A DNA stretch of 57,300 bases from Endomicrobium sp. (GTDB lineage: Bacteria; Elusimicrobiota; Endomicrobiia; Endomicrobiales; Endomicrobiaceae). The notes under the pieces were generated by a model. The model did no database searches. It was not told the origin of the DNA and was given only the letters and a program-made list of their open reading frames with translations. This document shows, piece by piece, positions 40,681-51,097 of this stretch. Where the stretch lies: assembly GCA_031266535.1 (NCBI GenBank), contig JAISAS010000005.1:1-57300 (forward strand). Reading direction: 5' to 3'. Each line of letters begins with the position of its first letter. The first letter of the stretch is position 1. A program made the translations under genes and the position numbers.

Positions 40681-40886
40681 ATGAAAGAAAAAGTATTATT
40701 TTCAGATAAAACAGGTTTGCATGAAGGACCTGTTGCTATGCTTATTTAAATTGTAACTGGTTATAAATCAAGGACAAAAATTTTAAAAGACAATTTTGAA
40801 ATTGATGCAAAAAGTATTATGGGTGTTATAACTTTAGATTGAGTTATTATTTAGTGTTATGATGTTAATTAAATTTATGAGAGAAA
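40681..40886 (+). pseudogene. ptsH: ptsH (HPr) pseudogene
   Basis: MKEKVLFSDKTGLHEGPVAMLI*IVTGYKSRTKILKDNFEIDAKSIMGVITLD*; matches HPr GLHARPA...aKSImgvm.L with in-frame stops. Confidence 0.88.
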
Positions 40887-41809
40887 ATGTTTAATATTGT
40901 TTTTGAAGGAATTGCAGTTTCACATGGAAATATACTATAGATAAAATTTTTATTTTCAAAAATAATGATTAATTGTATTACTTATAGAGAAACCCAAAAA
41001 TGTAGCAGAACCTGAGAAAAAACGTTTAGATGATGTAATAAAGGTGGAGTTATTTTGAATCCAGGCTTATAGATTATAGTGAAGTATAAAAAAACAATGT
41101 AATTATACAATTTATAAAAGAAAAGAAACTTATTATAGATATTTTGAAATTGTAAAAAAATGTTACTGTATCCTACAACTATAAGGACATGAGTTTTTCT
41201 GATTTAGGATACGAGAAGATCCTTATTTAGAGTTAATGGCCATAAGATTATGTTTAAAACATCATGGTATTTTTATAAATCAGTTGGCATTATTAAAAGT
41301 ATCTAGCTTTTTGAAAAGTTAAGCCCCACGATATCTTGGTTAATGAACTTTGTGATAAGGAAAAATACATATGAACTTTGATGAAAGTCCAGAGACAGAA
41401 ATTATGATAGAAGTGCTATCTGTTGCAATGTTAGTAGATTCTATTTCTAAAGAAGTTGATTTATTTCAATATGAATAAATGATTTGATATAATGTGTTTT
41501 TGCTGTTGATAATGGTAAAATGAGAACGTGGCTAAATCTTTATGATGTTAGAATGATTATAGATGAAGGTCATAAGCTGGACTAAAAGTTATATGTGTGG
41601 TGAGATGATTTGTGATCTATTGTGTGCGCCCATTCTTTTAGGTTTTGGGCTTGATGAATTTAGTGTATCATCTAAGAAAATTTTGAAAATCAAGAAAATT
41701 ATAAGAGGTATTTTTTTTTTCTGATGTTGAAAGTATTGCGGAAGAGGTTATAAAATGTTCAAATAGAGATGAGATTTTAGAGATTGTCAATAATATTCAA
41801 ATACAATAG
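40887..41809 (+). pseudogene. ptsI: ptsI (PTS enzyme I) pseudogene
   Basis: Fragments 'FEGIAVSHG', 'EDPYLELMAIRLCLKHHGIFINQLALLKVS' (cf. E.NPfLG.RAIR.cL..p.iF.tQLrAilRAS), 'NFDESPETEIMIEVLSVAMLVDSISKEVDLFQYE', 'GHKAGLKVICVGEMICDLLCAPILLGFGLDEFSVSSKKI' (cf. CGEmA.D..a...LlGlGldelSms), split across frames. Confidence 0.88.
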
Positions 41810-41891
41810 GTTAAAAATTTTCTTACTTACTACTTTTGCTTATGATTTAAATTTTAAATAAAAGGTTATAATCGTAAAGATATGAAAGGTA

Positions 41892-43688
41892 ATGATGTTT
41901 AATATAAGAAATTTTTGTATTATAGCTCATATAGACCACGGAAAGAGTACTCTTGCAGATAGATTGCTTGAGTATACGGGTACGGTTGCTCATAGAGAAA
42001 TGAAAAATCAGATTTTAGATAGTATGTATCTTGAGAGAAAAAGAGGAATTACTATAAAAGCTAAAACCATAAGAATAAATTACGTAGATGAGAATAGTAA
42101 TGAATATGTGCTTAATTTGATTGACACACCTGGACATGTAGATTTTACTTATGAAGTTTCAAGATCACTTGCTGCATGTGAAGGTGCAATTCTTGTGATT
42201 GATGCTACGCAAGGAATAGAAGCTCAGACGTTAGCAAATACCGTACTTGCAAAAAATGCAAAACTTAAAATTATTCCTGTTATAAATAAAATAGATTTGC
42301 CGACTGCTAATATAAACGACGTTTATAAACAAATAAAAGAATATCTTAAAATTGATGTTGGCCCTATTCTTGCAAGTGCAAAGGAAGGAATAGGAATAAA
42401 AAAAATAATCGATTCTATAGTAATGAATATTCCTTCACCTTTAGTAAATATAATTTACAAGAATTCGTTATCAGCTTTGATTTTTGATTCGTTTTATAAT
42501 TCTTATCGTGGTATTATAATAATTGTAAGGATTTTTTGTGGAAAAATTAAAGAAGGTATGAAAGTTAAATTTATGGCATCTGGAGCAGAATATGAAGTTA
42601 TTGAAGTTGGATATATGAAGATGAAAATGATTAAATCTGATGAACTTTCATCGGGAGAAGTTGGTTATGTGATTTGTGGAATAAAAAATGTAGATGATGT
42701 AAAAGTTGGAGATACAGTTACAGGGTGTATAAATCCGATAAAATATTCTTGTTATGGATATAAAAAAATAAATCCTTTCGTTTTTGCTGGTTTGTATCCT
42801 AATAGTACGTCTGAGTATAATAATTTAAAAATGGCTTTAGCAAAATTAAAACTTTCGGATTCATCTTTTATTTATTTTCATGAAATTTCTATTGTTTTAG
42901 GGTTTGGGTTTAGATGTGGTTTTTTAGGATCTTTACATTTGGAAATAATTAAGGAGAGATTAGAAAGAGAATTTGGTTTAAATCTTTTAGTAACAGCTCC
43001 AAATGTTGCATACAACATAAAGTTTAATGGTAAATTTGTTATGGTAGATAATCCATCAAAGTTTCCAAATAATGTTGATATTGAAGAAATCTTTGAACCT
43101 TATATTAAAGCAACCATAGTGTGTCCTGCCAATTATTTAGGGGCTGTGTTTGAATTGTGTCAAAAACGGAGAGGAAAACAAGTATCTATGAAGTATATGG
43201 ATACTAAAACTGTTATATTGGAATATCATATGCCTCTTGCGGAAACTATTGTAAATTTCTATGATGATCTGAAATCTGCTTCAAGTGGATATGCTTCTTT
43301 TGATTATGAACATGTTGATTTTTGTATTGCTGATTTAGTAAAACTTGAAATTATGATAAACTCCAGGGTCGTTGATGCGTTTACTGTTATAGTTCATAAA
43401 AGCAAGGTACAGTACATGGCACGTTGTCTTTCTGAAAAATTAAGAAATATTATTCCGAGACATATGTTTGAAATATCTATACAAGCAAAAGTAAGTAATA
43501 AAATAATAGCAAGAGAAACTATATCGGCAATGCGTAAGGATGTTCTTGCAAAATGCTATGGTGGTGATATAACAAGAAAGCGTAAGCTTTTAGAAAAACA
43601 GAAAGAAGGTAAACGTAAAATGAGACGATTTGGTACAGTTGAAGTTCCTTCTGAAGCTTTTATGGCATTTCTTAAAATTGGTAATTAA
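41892..43688 (+). CDS. lepA: Elongation factor 4
   Basis: 'RNFCIIAHIDHGKSTLADRLLEYTG', 'LDSMYLERKRGITIKAKTIR', C-terminal 'LLEKQKEGKRKMRRFGTVEVPSEAFMAFLKI'. Confidence 0.98.
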   Translation: MMFNIRNFCIIAHIDHGKSTLADRLLEYTGTVAHREMKNQILDSMYLERKRGITIKAKTIRINYVDENSNEYVLNLIDTPGHVDFTYEVSRSLAACEGAILVIDATQGIEAQTLANTVLAKNAKLKIIPVINKIDLPTANINDVYKQIKEYLKIDVGPILASAKEGIGIKKIIDSIVMNIPSPLVNIIYKNSLSALIFDSFYNSYRGIIIIVRIFCGKIKEGMKVKFMASGAEYEVIEVGYMKMKMIKSDELSSGEVGYVICGIKNVDDVKVGDTVTGCINPIKYSCYGYKKINPFVFAGLYPNSTSEYNNLKMALAKLKLSDSSFIYFHEISIVLGFGFRCGFLGSLHLEIIKERLEREFGLNLLVTAPNVAYNIKFNGKFVMVDNPSKFPNNVDIEEIFEPYIKATIVCPANYLGAVFELCQKRRGKQVSMKYMDTKTVILEYHMPLAETIVNFYDDLKSASSGYASFDYEHVDFCIADLVKLEIMINSRVVDAFTVIVHKSKVQYMARCLSEKLRNIIPRHMFEISIQAKVSNKIIARETISAMRKDVLAKCYGGDITRKRKLLEKQKEGKRKMRRFGTVEVPSEAFMAFLKIGN

Positions 43689-43716
43689 TTTTATTTTATA
43701 TAGGTGTGATTTATTT

Positions 43717-44484
43717 ATGGAGCTTAAACTTTTTATTACAGGATGTATTCTTTTCATAATGGCTGTGATTATGTTAGTCATAAGGAAATGTTTTAAAATT
43801 TCTTCTTCTCAAAGGTTTTTTAAAAATATTTATTCTTTAATTGATTCGTTATGGACTTCTCTTATTCTAGCATCCTTTATCATGTTCTTTTTTGTCCAGG
43901 CGTTTAAAATTCCATCTGGTAGTATGAGGAATACTTTTTTAGAGGGAGATCATTTGTTTGTAAATAAATTTATTTATGGATTTAGTGTTCCTTTCACAAG
44001 TTGTGGCAAAAGATATCTACCTTTTAAAAATATAAGTCGTGGGGACATAGTAGTTTTTCAATGTCCTCCTAAAGCTTTGACAATTTACGAGAGAGAAATA
44101 AAAGTTAGGAAAAATTTTATTAAAAGATGTGTGGCTTTTGCAGGTGATATAGTTGAAGTAAGAAATAAAAAACTTTTTGTTAATGGAATTAGTGTTGTTG
44201 ATAAATATGCAATTTTTAATGATGCTAATGTTATTAAAACCAATCTATCTACTAGGAATAGGCAAGAATATCAAAAAGATTGGGAAGAAGGTAAATTTGT
44301 TCTTAACTATGATGTTAGAGATAATTTTGGTCCAGTTAATATTCCAGAAGGTCATTATATGATGATGGGTGATAATAGAGACTATTCTTTTGATTCGCGT
44401 TTTTGGGGGCCTTTGCCAGATAAATACGTAAAAGGTAAGGCATTATTAATATATTGGCCATTATATCGTTGGAGGATAATATGA
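43717..44484 (+). CDS. lepB: Signal peptidase I
   Basis: 'KIPSGSMRNTFLEGDHLFVNKF', 'KRCVAFAGDIVEVRNKKLFVNG', 'MMGDNRDYSFDSRFWGPLP'; likely start MELKLFI at 43717. Confidence 0.95.
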   Translation: MELKLFITGCILFIMAVIMLVIRKCFKISSSQRFFKNIYSLIDSLWTSLILASFIMFFFVQAFKIPSGSMRNTFLEGDHLFVNKFIYGFSVPFTSCGKRYLPFKNISRGDIVVFQCPPKALTIYEREIKVRKNFIKRCVAFAGDIVEVRNKKLFVNGISVVDKYAIFNDANVIKTNLSTRNRQEYQKDWEEGKFVLNYDVRDNFGPVNIPEGHYMMMGDNRDYSFDSRFWGPLPDKYVKGKALLIYWPLYRWRII

Positions 44485-44906
44485 TTTGGATTGATTGGAT
44501 TATAATTGCAGTTGTGTTCGTAATTTTTGAGATGTTGATGCCTTCTGCTTTTTCTTTTATTTGTTTTTCTGTAGGTTCTTTATTTGTGGCTATAGCTTCT
44601 TATTTTGATATCTTGTATAGTTCTGAATTGCTTGTTTTTATAATTGTTTCAATATTATCATTATGTTTTATAAGGCCTATATTTAAAAAGTTTATTTCCA
44701 AATCTAAAACTGTGAAATCAAATGTTGATATTCTTATTGATAATAAGGCTATAGTTGTTGAAAAAATAACTTCTTTAAGAACAGGATTTGTAAAAATTTT
44801 AAATGAAATATGGAGAGCTAAATCTAATGTTGACATTGAAATTGGTGAAGTAGTTAAAATAAGAAATATAAGTGGGACAACCCTTATAGTTGAAAAAGGA
44901 GAATAA
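44481..44906 (+). CDS. nfeD: NfeD-like membrane protein
   Basis: TM segments plus C-terminal OB-like domain; directly upstream of the SPFH gene. Confidence 0.85.
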   Translation: MIWIDWIIIAVVFVIFEMLMPSAFSFICFSVGSLFVAIASYFDILYSSELLVFIIVSILSLCFIRPIFKKFISKSKTVKSNVDILIDNKAIVVEKITSLRTGFVKILNEIWRAKSNVDIEIGEVVKIRNISGTTLIVEKGE

Positions 44907-44909
44907 TAA

Positions 44910-45869
44910 ATGTTTATTGACAGTGGTATATCAATGCTTGTTTTAGTTGTTGTTGCGTTTGTATTCATTTTTATAGCGAGTTCTGTTAAAATAATAAGGC
45001 AATATGAGAAAGGACTTGTTGAAACATTAGGTAAGTATACGGGTACAAAAGATTCTGGAGCAAATGTAATTATTCCAATATTTCAAAAAATGTTAAGAGT
45101 TGATATGCGAGAACGTGTTATTGATGTTCCTCCACAGAGTGTTATCACAAAAGATAATGTTTCAGTTGTTGTAGATGCCATTATTTATTTTCAAATTACT
45201 GATCCTGTTAAAGTTGTTTATAATATAGAAAATTTCGCTCTTGCTGCTTTAAAACTTGCCCAAACAAATTTAAGAAATGTGATTGGAGATATGGAATTAG
45301 ATAGCACTCTTACTTCAAGAGAAAAAATTAATACTCAATTAAGAGTTGTGATGGATGAAGCTACTGATAAATGGGGAGTAAAAGTAACAAGAGTTGAAAT
45401 ACAAAAGATTGATCCACCTATAGACATTACAAATGCAATGTCGAAACAAATGAAAGCAGAAAGAGAAAAAAGAGCAAGTATTTTAGAAGCTGAAGGATTA
45501 AGACAGGCAGCGATTCTTAAAGCTGAGGGTGCAAAGCAATCTGTAATTCTTGATGCACAAGCCGTGAAAGAAAAACAAGTTTTAGAAGCTACTGGAGAAG
45601 CTGAAGCAATAAGAAAAGTTGCTGAAGCTGAAAAATATAAAATTGAAATAATTTATAATGCTATTCATGAAGGAAAACCGACAAATGATCTTATTGCTAT
45701 TAAATATCTTGAAACACTTGAGAATGTTGCTGATGGTAAAGCAACAAAAATTTTCTTACCATTAGAAACTTCCAGTATTATTTCCTCAATAGGAGGTATG
45801 GTTGAATTGTTTAAAGGTAATAAATCTGATAGTGAGGATAGCTCTATGTGTGTAAAAACTAATAAATAA
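44910..45869 (+). CDS. qmcA: SPFH/stomatin-family protein (QmcA-like)
   Basis: 'VKIIRQYEKGLVETLGKYTG', 'VDMRERVIDVPPQSVITKDNVSVVVDAIIYFQITDPVK', 'MSKQMKAEREKRA'. Confidence 0.93.
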   Translation: MFIDSGISMLVLVVVAFVFIFIASSVKIIRQYEKGLVETLGKYTGTKDSGANVIIPIFQKMLRVDMRERVIDVPPQSVITKDNVSVVVDAIIYFQITDPVKVVYNIENFALAALKLAQTNLRNVIGDMELDSTLTSREKINTQLRVVMDEATDKWGVKVTRVEIQKIDPPIDITNAMSKQMKAEREKRASILEAEGLRQAAILKAEGAKQSVILDAQAVKEKQVLEATGEAEAIRKVAEAEKYKIEIIYNAIHEGKPTNDLIAIKYLETLENVADGKATKIFLPLETSSIISSIGGMVELFKGNKSDSEDSSMCVKTNK

Positions 45870-45930
45870 AAAAATAAATTATTTATGTCTGTTGCAAAAA
45901 AGATTTTATTGATTTATTATATTAATAAAA

Positions 45931-47049
45931 ATGATGGGCTTGTATGTGCATATTCCATTTTGTAGGCAGAGATGTTTTTATTGTGGTTTTTTCTCTGTGA
46001 AATATGATCTTGTTCTAGCGGATCGATATGTTTGTGCTTTAATAGAGCATGCAAAACGATTCAGTAACGAGAAAATACGTTCGATATATATAGGTGGCGG
46101 CACGCCTTCTGTGTTATCTATAAAACAAATACAAAAATTAATAGAATCATTAAATAGTGTTTTAGATATGTCAAAGTTGCAGGAATTTACATTTGAATTA
46201 AATCCTGAATCGTCTTCGACAGAAAAATTAGATCTACTTAAAAAGCTTGGTGTTAATAGATTGAGTATAGGACTTCAATCTACAGAAGATAGATTACTTA
46301 AATTTTTAGGAAGAGTGCATAATTTTAAAGCTTTTTATGATATTTATGATGTGGCAAGAAAAGAAGGTTTTGATAATATCAATATTGATTTAATATATGG
46401 TTTACCAAATCAAGCAGTTAAAGATTGGAAGGAAGTGTTAGAAAAAGTTTTGATTCTTGATAGTGATCATTTATCTCTCTATCCATTATCTATTGAAAAT
46501 GATACATTTTTTTATAAAAATAATATTACTGTAAATAATGATATTCAAAGAAATATGTACGATGTGACTGTGAAAATGCTGAACAAAAAATATGATCATT
46601 ATGAAATTTCAAATTGGGCTAAAAAATATAAAAGATCTCTTCATAATACAAATTATTGGCGTAATTTTGAGTATATAGGACTTGGTGCTGGGGCATCTGG
46701 GTATTTTAATAGAGTGAGGTATAAAAATATTCAAAGTGTAGAAGAATATATTAATTTACTTTTGTCATCGCAAGAAACAAAAAATAGATTAGTACATAAT
46801 AAGATATTTCCTTTGGAAGTAGAAAATGAGTATATAGATAAACATCTTTATAAAACAGAGACTATTATGCTTGGTTTAAGGCTTTTAAATGAAGGATTAA
46901 ATATCAATTGTTTTAATAATCCTAAACATAATGCTACTCTTTTGAAATGTTTAAATAATAAAACTTTAAAAAAACGAAATAAAAGAATAGTACTTGTTGA
47001 AAAATATGTTTTTGTATCAAATTATATTATTTCTCAATTTTTAAATTAA
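45931..47049 (+). CDS. hemW: HemW-like radical SAM heme chaperone
   Basis: 'GLYVHIPFCRQRCFYCGFFS', 'YIGGGTPSVLS', 'LSIGLQS', 'GLGAGASGYFN'. Confidence 0.92.
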   Translation: MMGLYVHIPFCRQRCFYCGFFSVKYDLVLADRYVCALIEHAKRFSNEKIRSIYIGGGTPSVLSIKQIQKLIESLNSVLDMSKLQEFTFELNPESSSTEKLDLLKKLGVNRLSIGLQSTEDRLLKFLGRVHNFKAFYDIYDVARKEGFDNINIDLIYGLPNQAVKDWKEVLEKVLILDSDHLSLYPLSIENDTFFYKNNITVNNDIQRNMYDVTVKMLNKKYDHYEISNWAKKYKRSLHNTNYWRNFEYIGLGAGASGYFNRVRYKNIQSVEEYINLLLSSQETKNRLVHNKIFPLEVENEYIDKHLYKTETIMLGLRLLNEGLNINCFNNPKHNATLLKCLNNKTLKKRNKRIVLVEKYVFVSNYIISQFLN

Positions 47050-47184
47050 TTAGTAAGGATATTATAAAGGGTGTGTTATTTTTTTGTTATGAGGTTGTTA
47101 AAATGTTGTAAAATTTAGTAAATAATATATATATATTTTATTGAAAAAAACTATATTATATAAATTGGATAATTAGATTAAAAA

Positions 47185-49779
47185 ATGTTAAAGAACATCT
47201 TAAATGCTATTTTTAGTTCTCAAAGGGAAAGAGATATAAAAGCAATAAAGTCTATAGTTGAGAAAGTAAATATTTTTGAACCTTACATAAAAAAGCTTAC
47301 AGATAATGCATTAAAAAGTAAAACAATTGAATTTAAAGAACGCCTTTTATTAAAGAAAGAGACTCTTGATGATATCCTACCTGAAGCATTTGCATGTGTT
47401 AGAGAAGCTTCTTTAAGAACTATAGGTTTGAGACATTTTGATGTACAACTTATAGGTGGGTATGTTTTGCATAAAGGGAAAATTGCTGAAATGAAAACTG
47501 GTGAGGGTAAAACTTTAGTTGCCACTCTTGCTGCTTATCTTAACGCTTTACCTGGAAAAGGGGTTCACATAGTAACAGTAAATGATTATCTTGCAAGGAG
47601 AGATAAAAAATGGATGAGCGCAATTTATGAAAAATTAGGACTTACAGTAGGTAATATATGGCACGAAGCTAGTAACAAAGAGAGACGAATGGCCTATGAC
47701 TGTGATATAACTTATGTTACGAATAATGAACTTGGATTTGATTATTTGAAAGATAATATGGTTGTTAAGAAAGAGGATAGAGTTTTACGTTCTTTAAACT
47801 ATGCGATAATAGATGAAGTAGATTCAATTTTAATAGATGAAGCAAGAACTCCTTTGATTATTTCTGGATCTGAAGAACAGTCAACTGATAAGTACTACAT
47901 TTCAAATAAAATAATTCCAATGCTTAAAGGTAGAAAAATTACAGAGAATGAAGAGATAAAAGCAAAGTATGATGGTGTTGACCTGGCAAATGGTTATGAT
48001 TATACTGTTGATGAAAAAAATCATTTTGTAATTTTAACTGAACAGGGTATACAAAAAGCTGAAGAAATATTAGGAATTAAAAATATTTATGATAACCTGC
48101 AATCAGAGTGGGTACATCATATAACTCAAGCTATAAAAGCTCATAATTTATATCACAGAGATGTTGAATATGTTGTAGAAAATGGTGAAGTTATTATAGT
48201 TGATGAATTCACTGGGAGGCTTATGCCAGGTAGAAGATGGTCTGATGGGCTGCATCAGGCTGTTGAAGCAAAAGAAAATCTAAGAATTGCAAAAGAAAAT
48301 CAAACGTTGGCTACTATAACATTTCAAAATCTTTTTAGAATATATAAAAAAATTTCTGGTATGACTGGAACAGCCGCTACTGAATGTGAAGAATTTTGGG
48401 AAATTTACAAGCTTGAAGTTGTTGAAATTCCGACTAATAATATTGTAATGAGAAAAGACTATACTGATGTTATATATAGAACTGAAAAAGAAAAATATAA
48501 CGCAGTAGTGAATGAGATTGAATTATCTTGGAAAAATGGACAACCTGTACTTGTAGGTACAAGATCGATAGAGAAATCTGAAAGAATTTCTGAAATGCTT
48601 AGAAAAAAAAATATTCCACATAAAGTTTTAAATGCCAAATTTCATGAATTTGAAGCAAAGATAATTGCAGAAGCAGGTAAAAAAAGTGCTGTTACAATAG
48701 CTACAAATATGGCTGGACGAGGAACTGACATTGTTCTTGGTGCTGGTAATGTTATTCAGAATGAAGAGGTTAAAAAATGTGGAGGATTATATGTGATAGG
48801 AACTGAAAGGCATGAATCTAGAAGAATAGATAATCAATTAAGAGGACGTGCAGGAAGACAAGGTGACGTAGGAGTATCTAAATTTTTTCTTTCTATGGAA
48901 GATGAACTTATGCGTCTTTTTGGTTCTAACAGAATGTCTATTGTGATGCAAAAATTTGGCTTAAAAGAAGGGGAAGATATACAGCATCCATGGTTATCAA
49001 AAGCTTTAGAAAGTGCACAAAAGAAAATTGAGGGAATGAATTTTGATATAAGGAAGCAACTTATAGATTTTGATAATGTTATGAACAAACAAAGAGATGC
49101 CGTTTATAGGTTAAGAAATGAAATACTAGAAGAAGAAGATATAACAAATACGATTAAAAACATGATAAATGAATCTGTAGAGGAAAAGATTGCAGTTTTA
49201 AGTGTTAATAAAAAGTATGTCTATGAATGGAATTGGACAGAAGTAGAAACGTGGTTATTTAGAATTTTTGGAATTGAATATAAAGTTAAAAATATCGATG
49301 ATAATATTACAAAAGAATCTGTACAATTGAACATTGTTAATAGAATTTTTAATGTGTATGAAGAAAGAAAAGAGCAGTTTGCTACAAAATTAATTCCTCA
49401 TATGCAAAGAATAGTGTTTTTACATATGATAGACTCTTCTTGGAAAGATCATTTATACGAACTTGATCAATTAAAACGTGGTATAGGATTTAGAGCTTAT
49501 GCTCAGAAAGACCCAAAAATTGAATATCAAAAAGAATCTTTTGCTTTGTTTGAATCTATGATGAAACGAATAAGAGATAATACTATAGAATATATATTTA
49601 AGATTCAAATTTATACAGATCCACGTGAGAATATTAACATGATACCAGATTTTAAAGAAAATAAAAACCAACAAATTAATTTTAAGAATTTAAACAAAGT
49701 AAAAAGGAATGACCCTTGTCCTTGTCAAAGTGGAAGAAAGTATAAGAAATGTTGTGGAATTAAAGTGGTTGTAAAATAA
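47185..49779 (+). CDS. secA: Preprotein translocase ATPase SecA
   Basis: 'EMKTGEGKTLVATLAAYLNAL', 'NMAGRGTDIVLG', C-terminal zinc motif 'CPCQSGRKYKKCCG'. Confidence 0.98.
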   Translation: MLKNILNAIFSSQRERDIKAIKSIVEKVNIFEPYIKKLTDNALKSKTIEFKERLLLKKETLDDILPEAFACVREASLRTIGLRHFDVQLIGGYVLHKGKIAEMKTGEGKTLVATLAAYLNALPGKGVHIVTVNDYLARRDKKWMSAIYEKLGLTVGNIWHEASNKERRMAYDCDITYVTNNELGFDYLKDNMVVKKEDRVLRSLNYAIIDEVDSILIDEARTPLIISGSEEQSTDKYYISNKIIPMLKGRKITENEEIKAKYDGVDLANGYDYTVDEKNHFVILTEQGIQKAEEILGIKNIYDNLQSEWVHHITQAIKAHNLYHRDVEYVVENGEVIIVDEFTGRLMPGRRWSDGLHQAVEAKENLRIAKENQTLATITFQNLFRIYKKISGMTGTAATECEEFWEIYKLEVVEIPTNNIVMRKDYTDVIYRTEKEKYNAVVNEIELSWKNGQPVLVGTRSIEKSERISEMLRKKNIPHKVLNAKFHEFEAKIIAEAGKKSAVTIATNMAGRGTDIVLGAGNVIQNEEVKKCGGLYVIGTERHESRRIDNQLRGRAGRQGDVGVSKFFLSMEDELMRLFGSNRMSIVMQKFGLKEGEDIQHPWLSKALESAQKKIEGMNFDIRKQLIDFDNVMNKQRDAVYRLRNEILEEEDITNTIKNMINESVEEKIAVLSVNKKYVYEWNWTEVETWLFRIFGIEYKVKNIDDNITKESVQLNIVNRIFNVYEERKEQFATKLIPHMQRIVFLHMIDSSWKDHLYELDQLKRGIGFRAYAQKDPKIEYQKESFALFESMMKRIRDNTIEYIFKIQIYTDPRENINMIPDFKENKNQQINFKNLNKVKRNDPCPCQSGRKYKKCCGIKVVVK

Positions 49780-49871
49780 ATTAACAGAAATATCGTATCA
49801 TAAATGATAAAAAATATGTTTATTAAAATTGTAAATTTTTTATTTTGATATAAAAAAGAGAGTTTAAAAAA

Positions 49872-50958
49872 GTGCTTAAATATCAAAGAAATAGAATAAA
49901 TGCTCTAAGAAGGTTTCTTTGACATAGATTCGAAGATCAATCAGATTAAAATATTTGAGACTAAAGTATCCAGTTCAGATTTTTGGAATAATCAAAATGA
50001 AGCTAGAAAAATTATGGCAAAATTAGACGATTTAAATAATATATGTAAATTATGGTGTAGTATGAGTGAACGAATTAAAAATTTAATTGATTTAAAGGAT
50101 CTTGCTGTAGTAGAAAATGATGAATATCTTTTAAAAGATATTGAGGAAGATAGTAGAAGGCTAGAAAAAGAACTTTTGATTTTTGAAACTAAAATAAAAT
50201 TTAATTGTGAATATGATAAGAATAATGCAATTATGTCTATTCATGCTGGAGCAGGTGGAACAGAATCTTGTGATTGGGCACATATGCTAGTAAGAATGTA
50301 CTTAAGATGGGCTGAAAGTAATGGATTTGAAGTAGAAATTGTTGATGTTTTATATGGTGATGAAGCAGGGATAAAAAGTATAACAATTATAATAAAAGGA
50401 GAGTATGCTTATGGATTTTTACAATCTGAAATAGGTGTTCATAGATTGGTTAGAATTTCTCCATTTGATGCAAATAAAAGACGACATACATCTTTTAGTT
50501 CAGTTGATGTTATCCCTGAGTTAGAGGATAATATTAATGTAATTGTTGAAGATAAAGATATAAGAATAGATACTTACAGGGCTTCTGGCGCTGGAGGGCA
50601 ACATATAAATAAAACTGATTCAGCTGTAAGAATTACTCATTTATCTACAGGAATAATAGTACAATCTCAAAATGATCGTTCTCAAATAAGAAATAGGGCT
50701 ATTGCAATGAAGCTTTTAAAGGCAAAACTCTATAAACTTGAGAAAGAAAATCAACGTGCTTCTTATGAAAAACGTTATAATGAAAAAGGTGCAATAGAGT
50801 GGGGGAATCAAATACGTTCCTATATTTTTATGCCTTATCAGCTTGTAAAAGATCATAGGACGGATTTTGAGATATCTCATATAAATTCGGTCATGAATGG
50901 TGAGATTGATGGTTTTATAAATGCATATCTTTCTTGGAAATTAGAGAAAATAATATAA
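49872..50958 (+). CDS. prfB: Peptide chain release factor 2, requiring a programmed +1 frameshift
   Basis: ORF1 (GTG 49872) VLKYQRNRINALRRFL ends at CTT TGA (49917-49922); a +1 shift continues DIDSKINQIKIFETKVSSSDFWNNQNEARKIMAKLDDL into ORF 50014..50958; RF2 'GAGGQHINKTDSAVRITHLSTGI'. SD-like AGAAGG 3 nt before CTTTGA. Confidence 0.93.
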
Positions 50959-51097
50959 CTAGAGTTTTGTTCTTTGCTATTAAATAAAGAAATTGTCGTT
51001 AAATAGATTTAATATTATTAAAATTTCTAATACTTTTGTCACTTAATTGATTTATTCGTAACTTATACATAATAATTATTTATCTAAGGATGGTAAA

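Noticed and set aside
43630-43716. Extension of the lepB ORF into lepA
   Set aside because: Overlaps the conserved lepA C-terminus; MELKLFI at 43717 is a better start.
44177-44362. 61-aa plus-strand ORF
   Set aside because: Alternative frame fully inside lepB.
44600-44968. 122-aa minus-strand ORF
   Set aside because: Antisense to nfeD/SPFH coding sequence; no homology recognised.
47100-47160. (AT)n tract upstream of secA as a possible origin or promoter element
   Set aside because: Simple AT repeat in an AT-rich genome; no DnaA boxes or clear -35/-10 pair identified.
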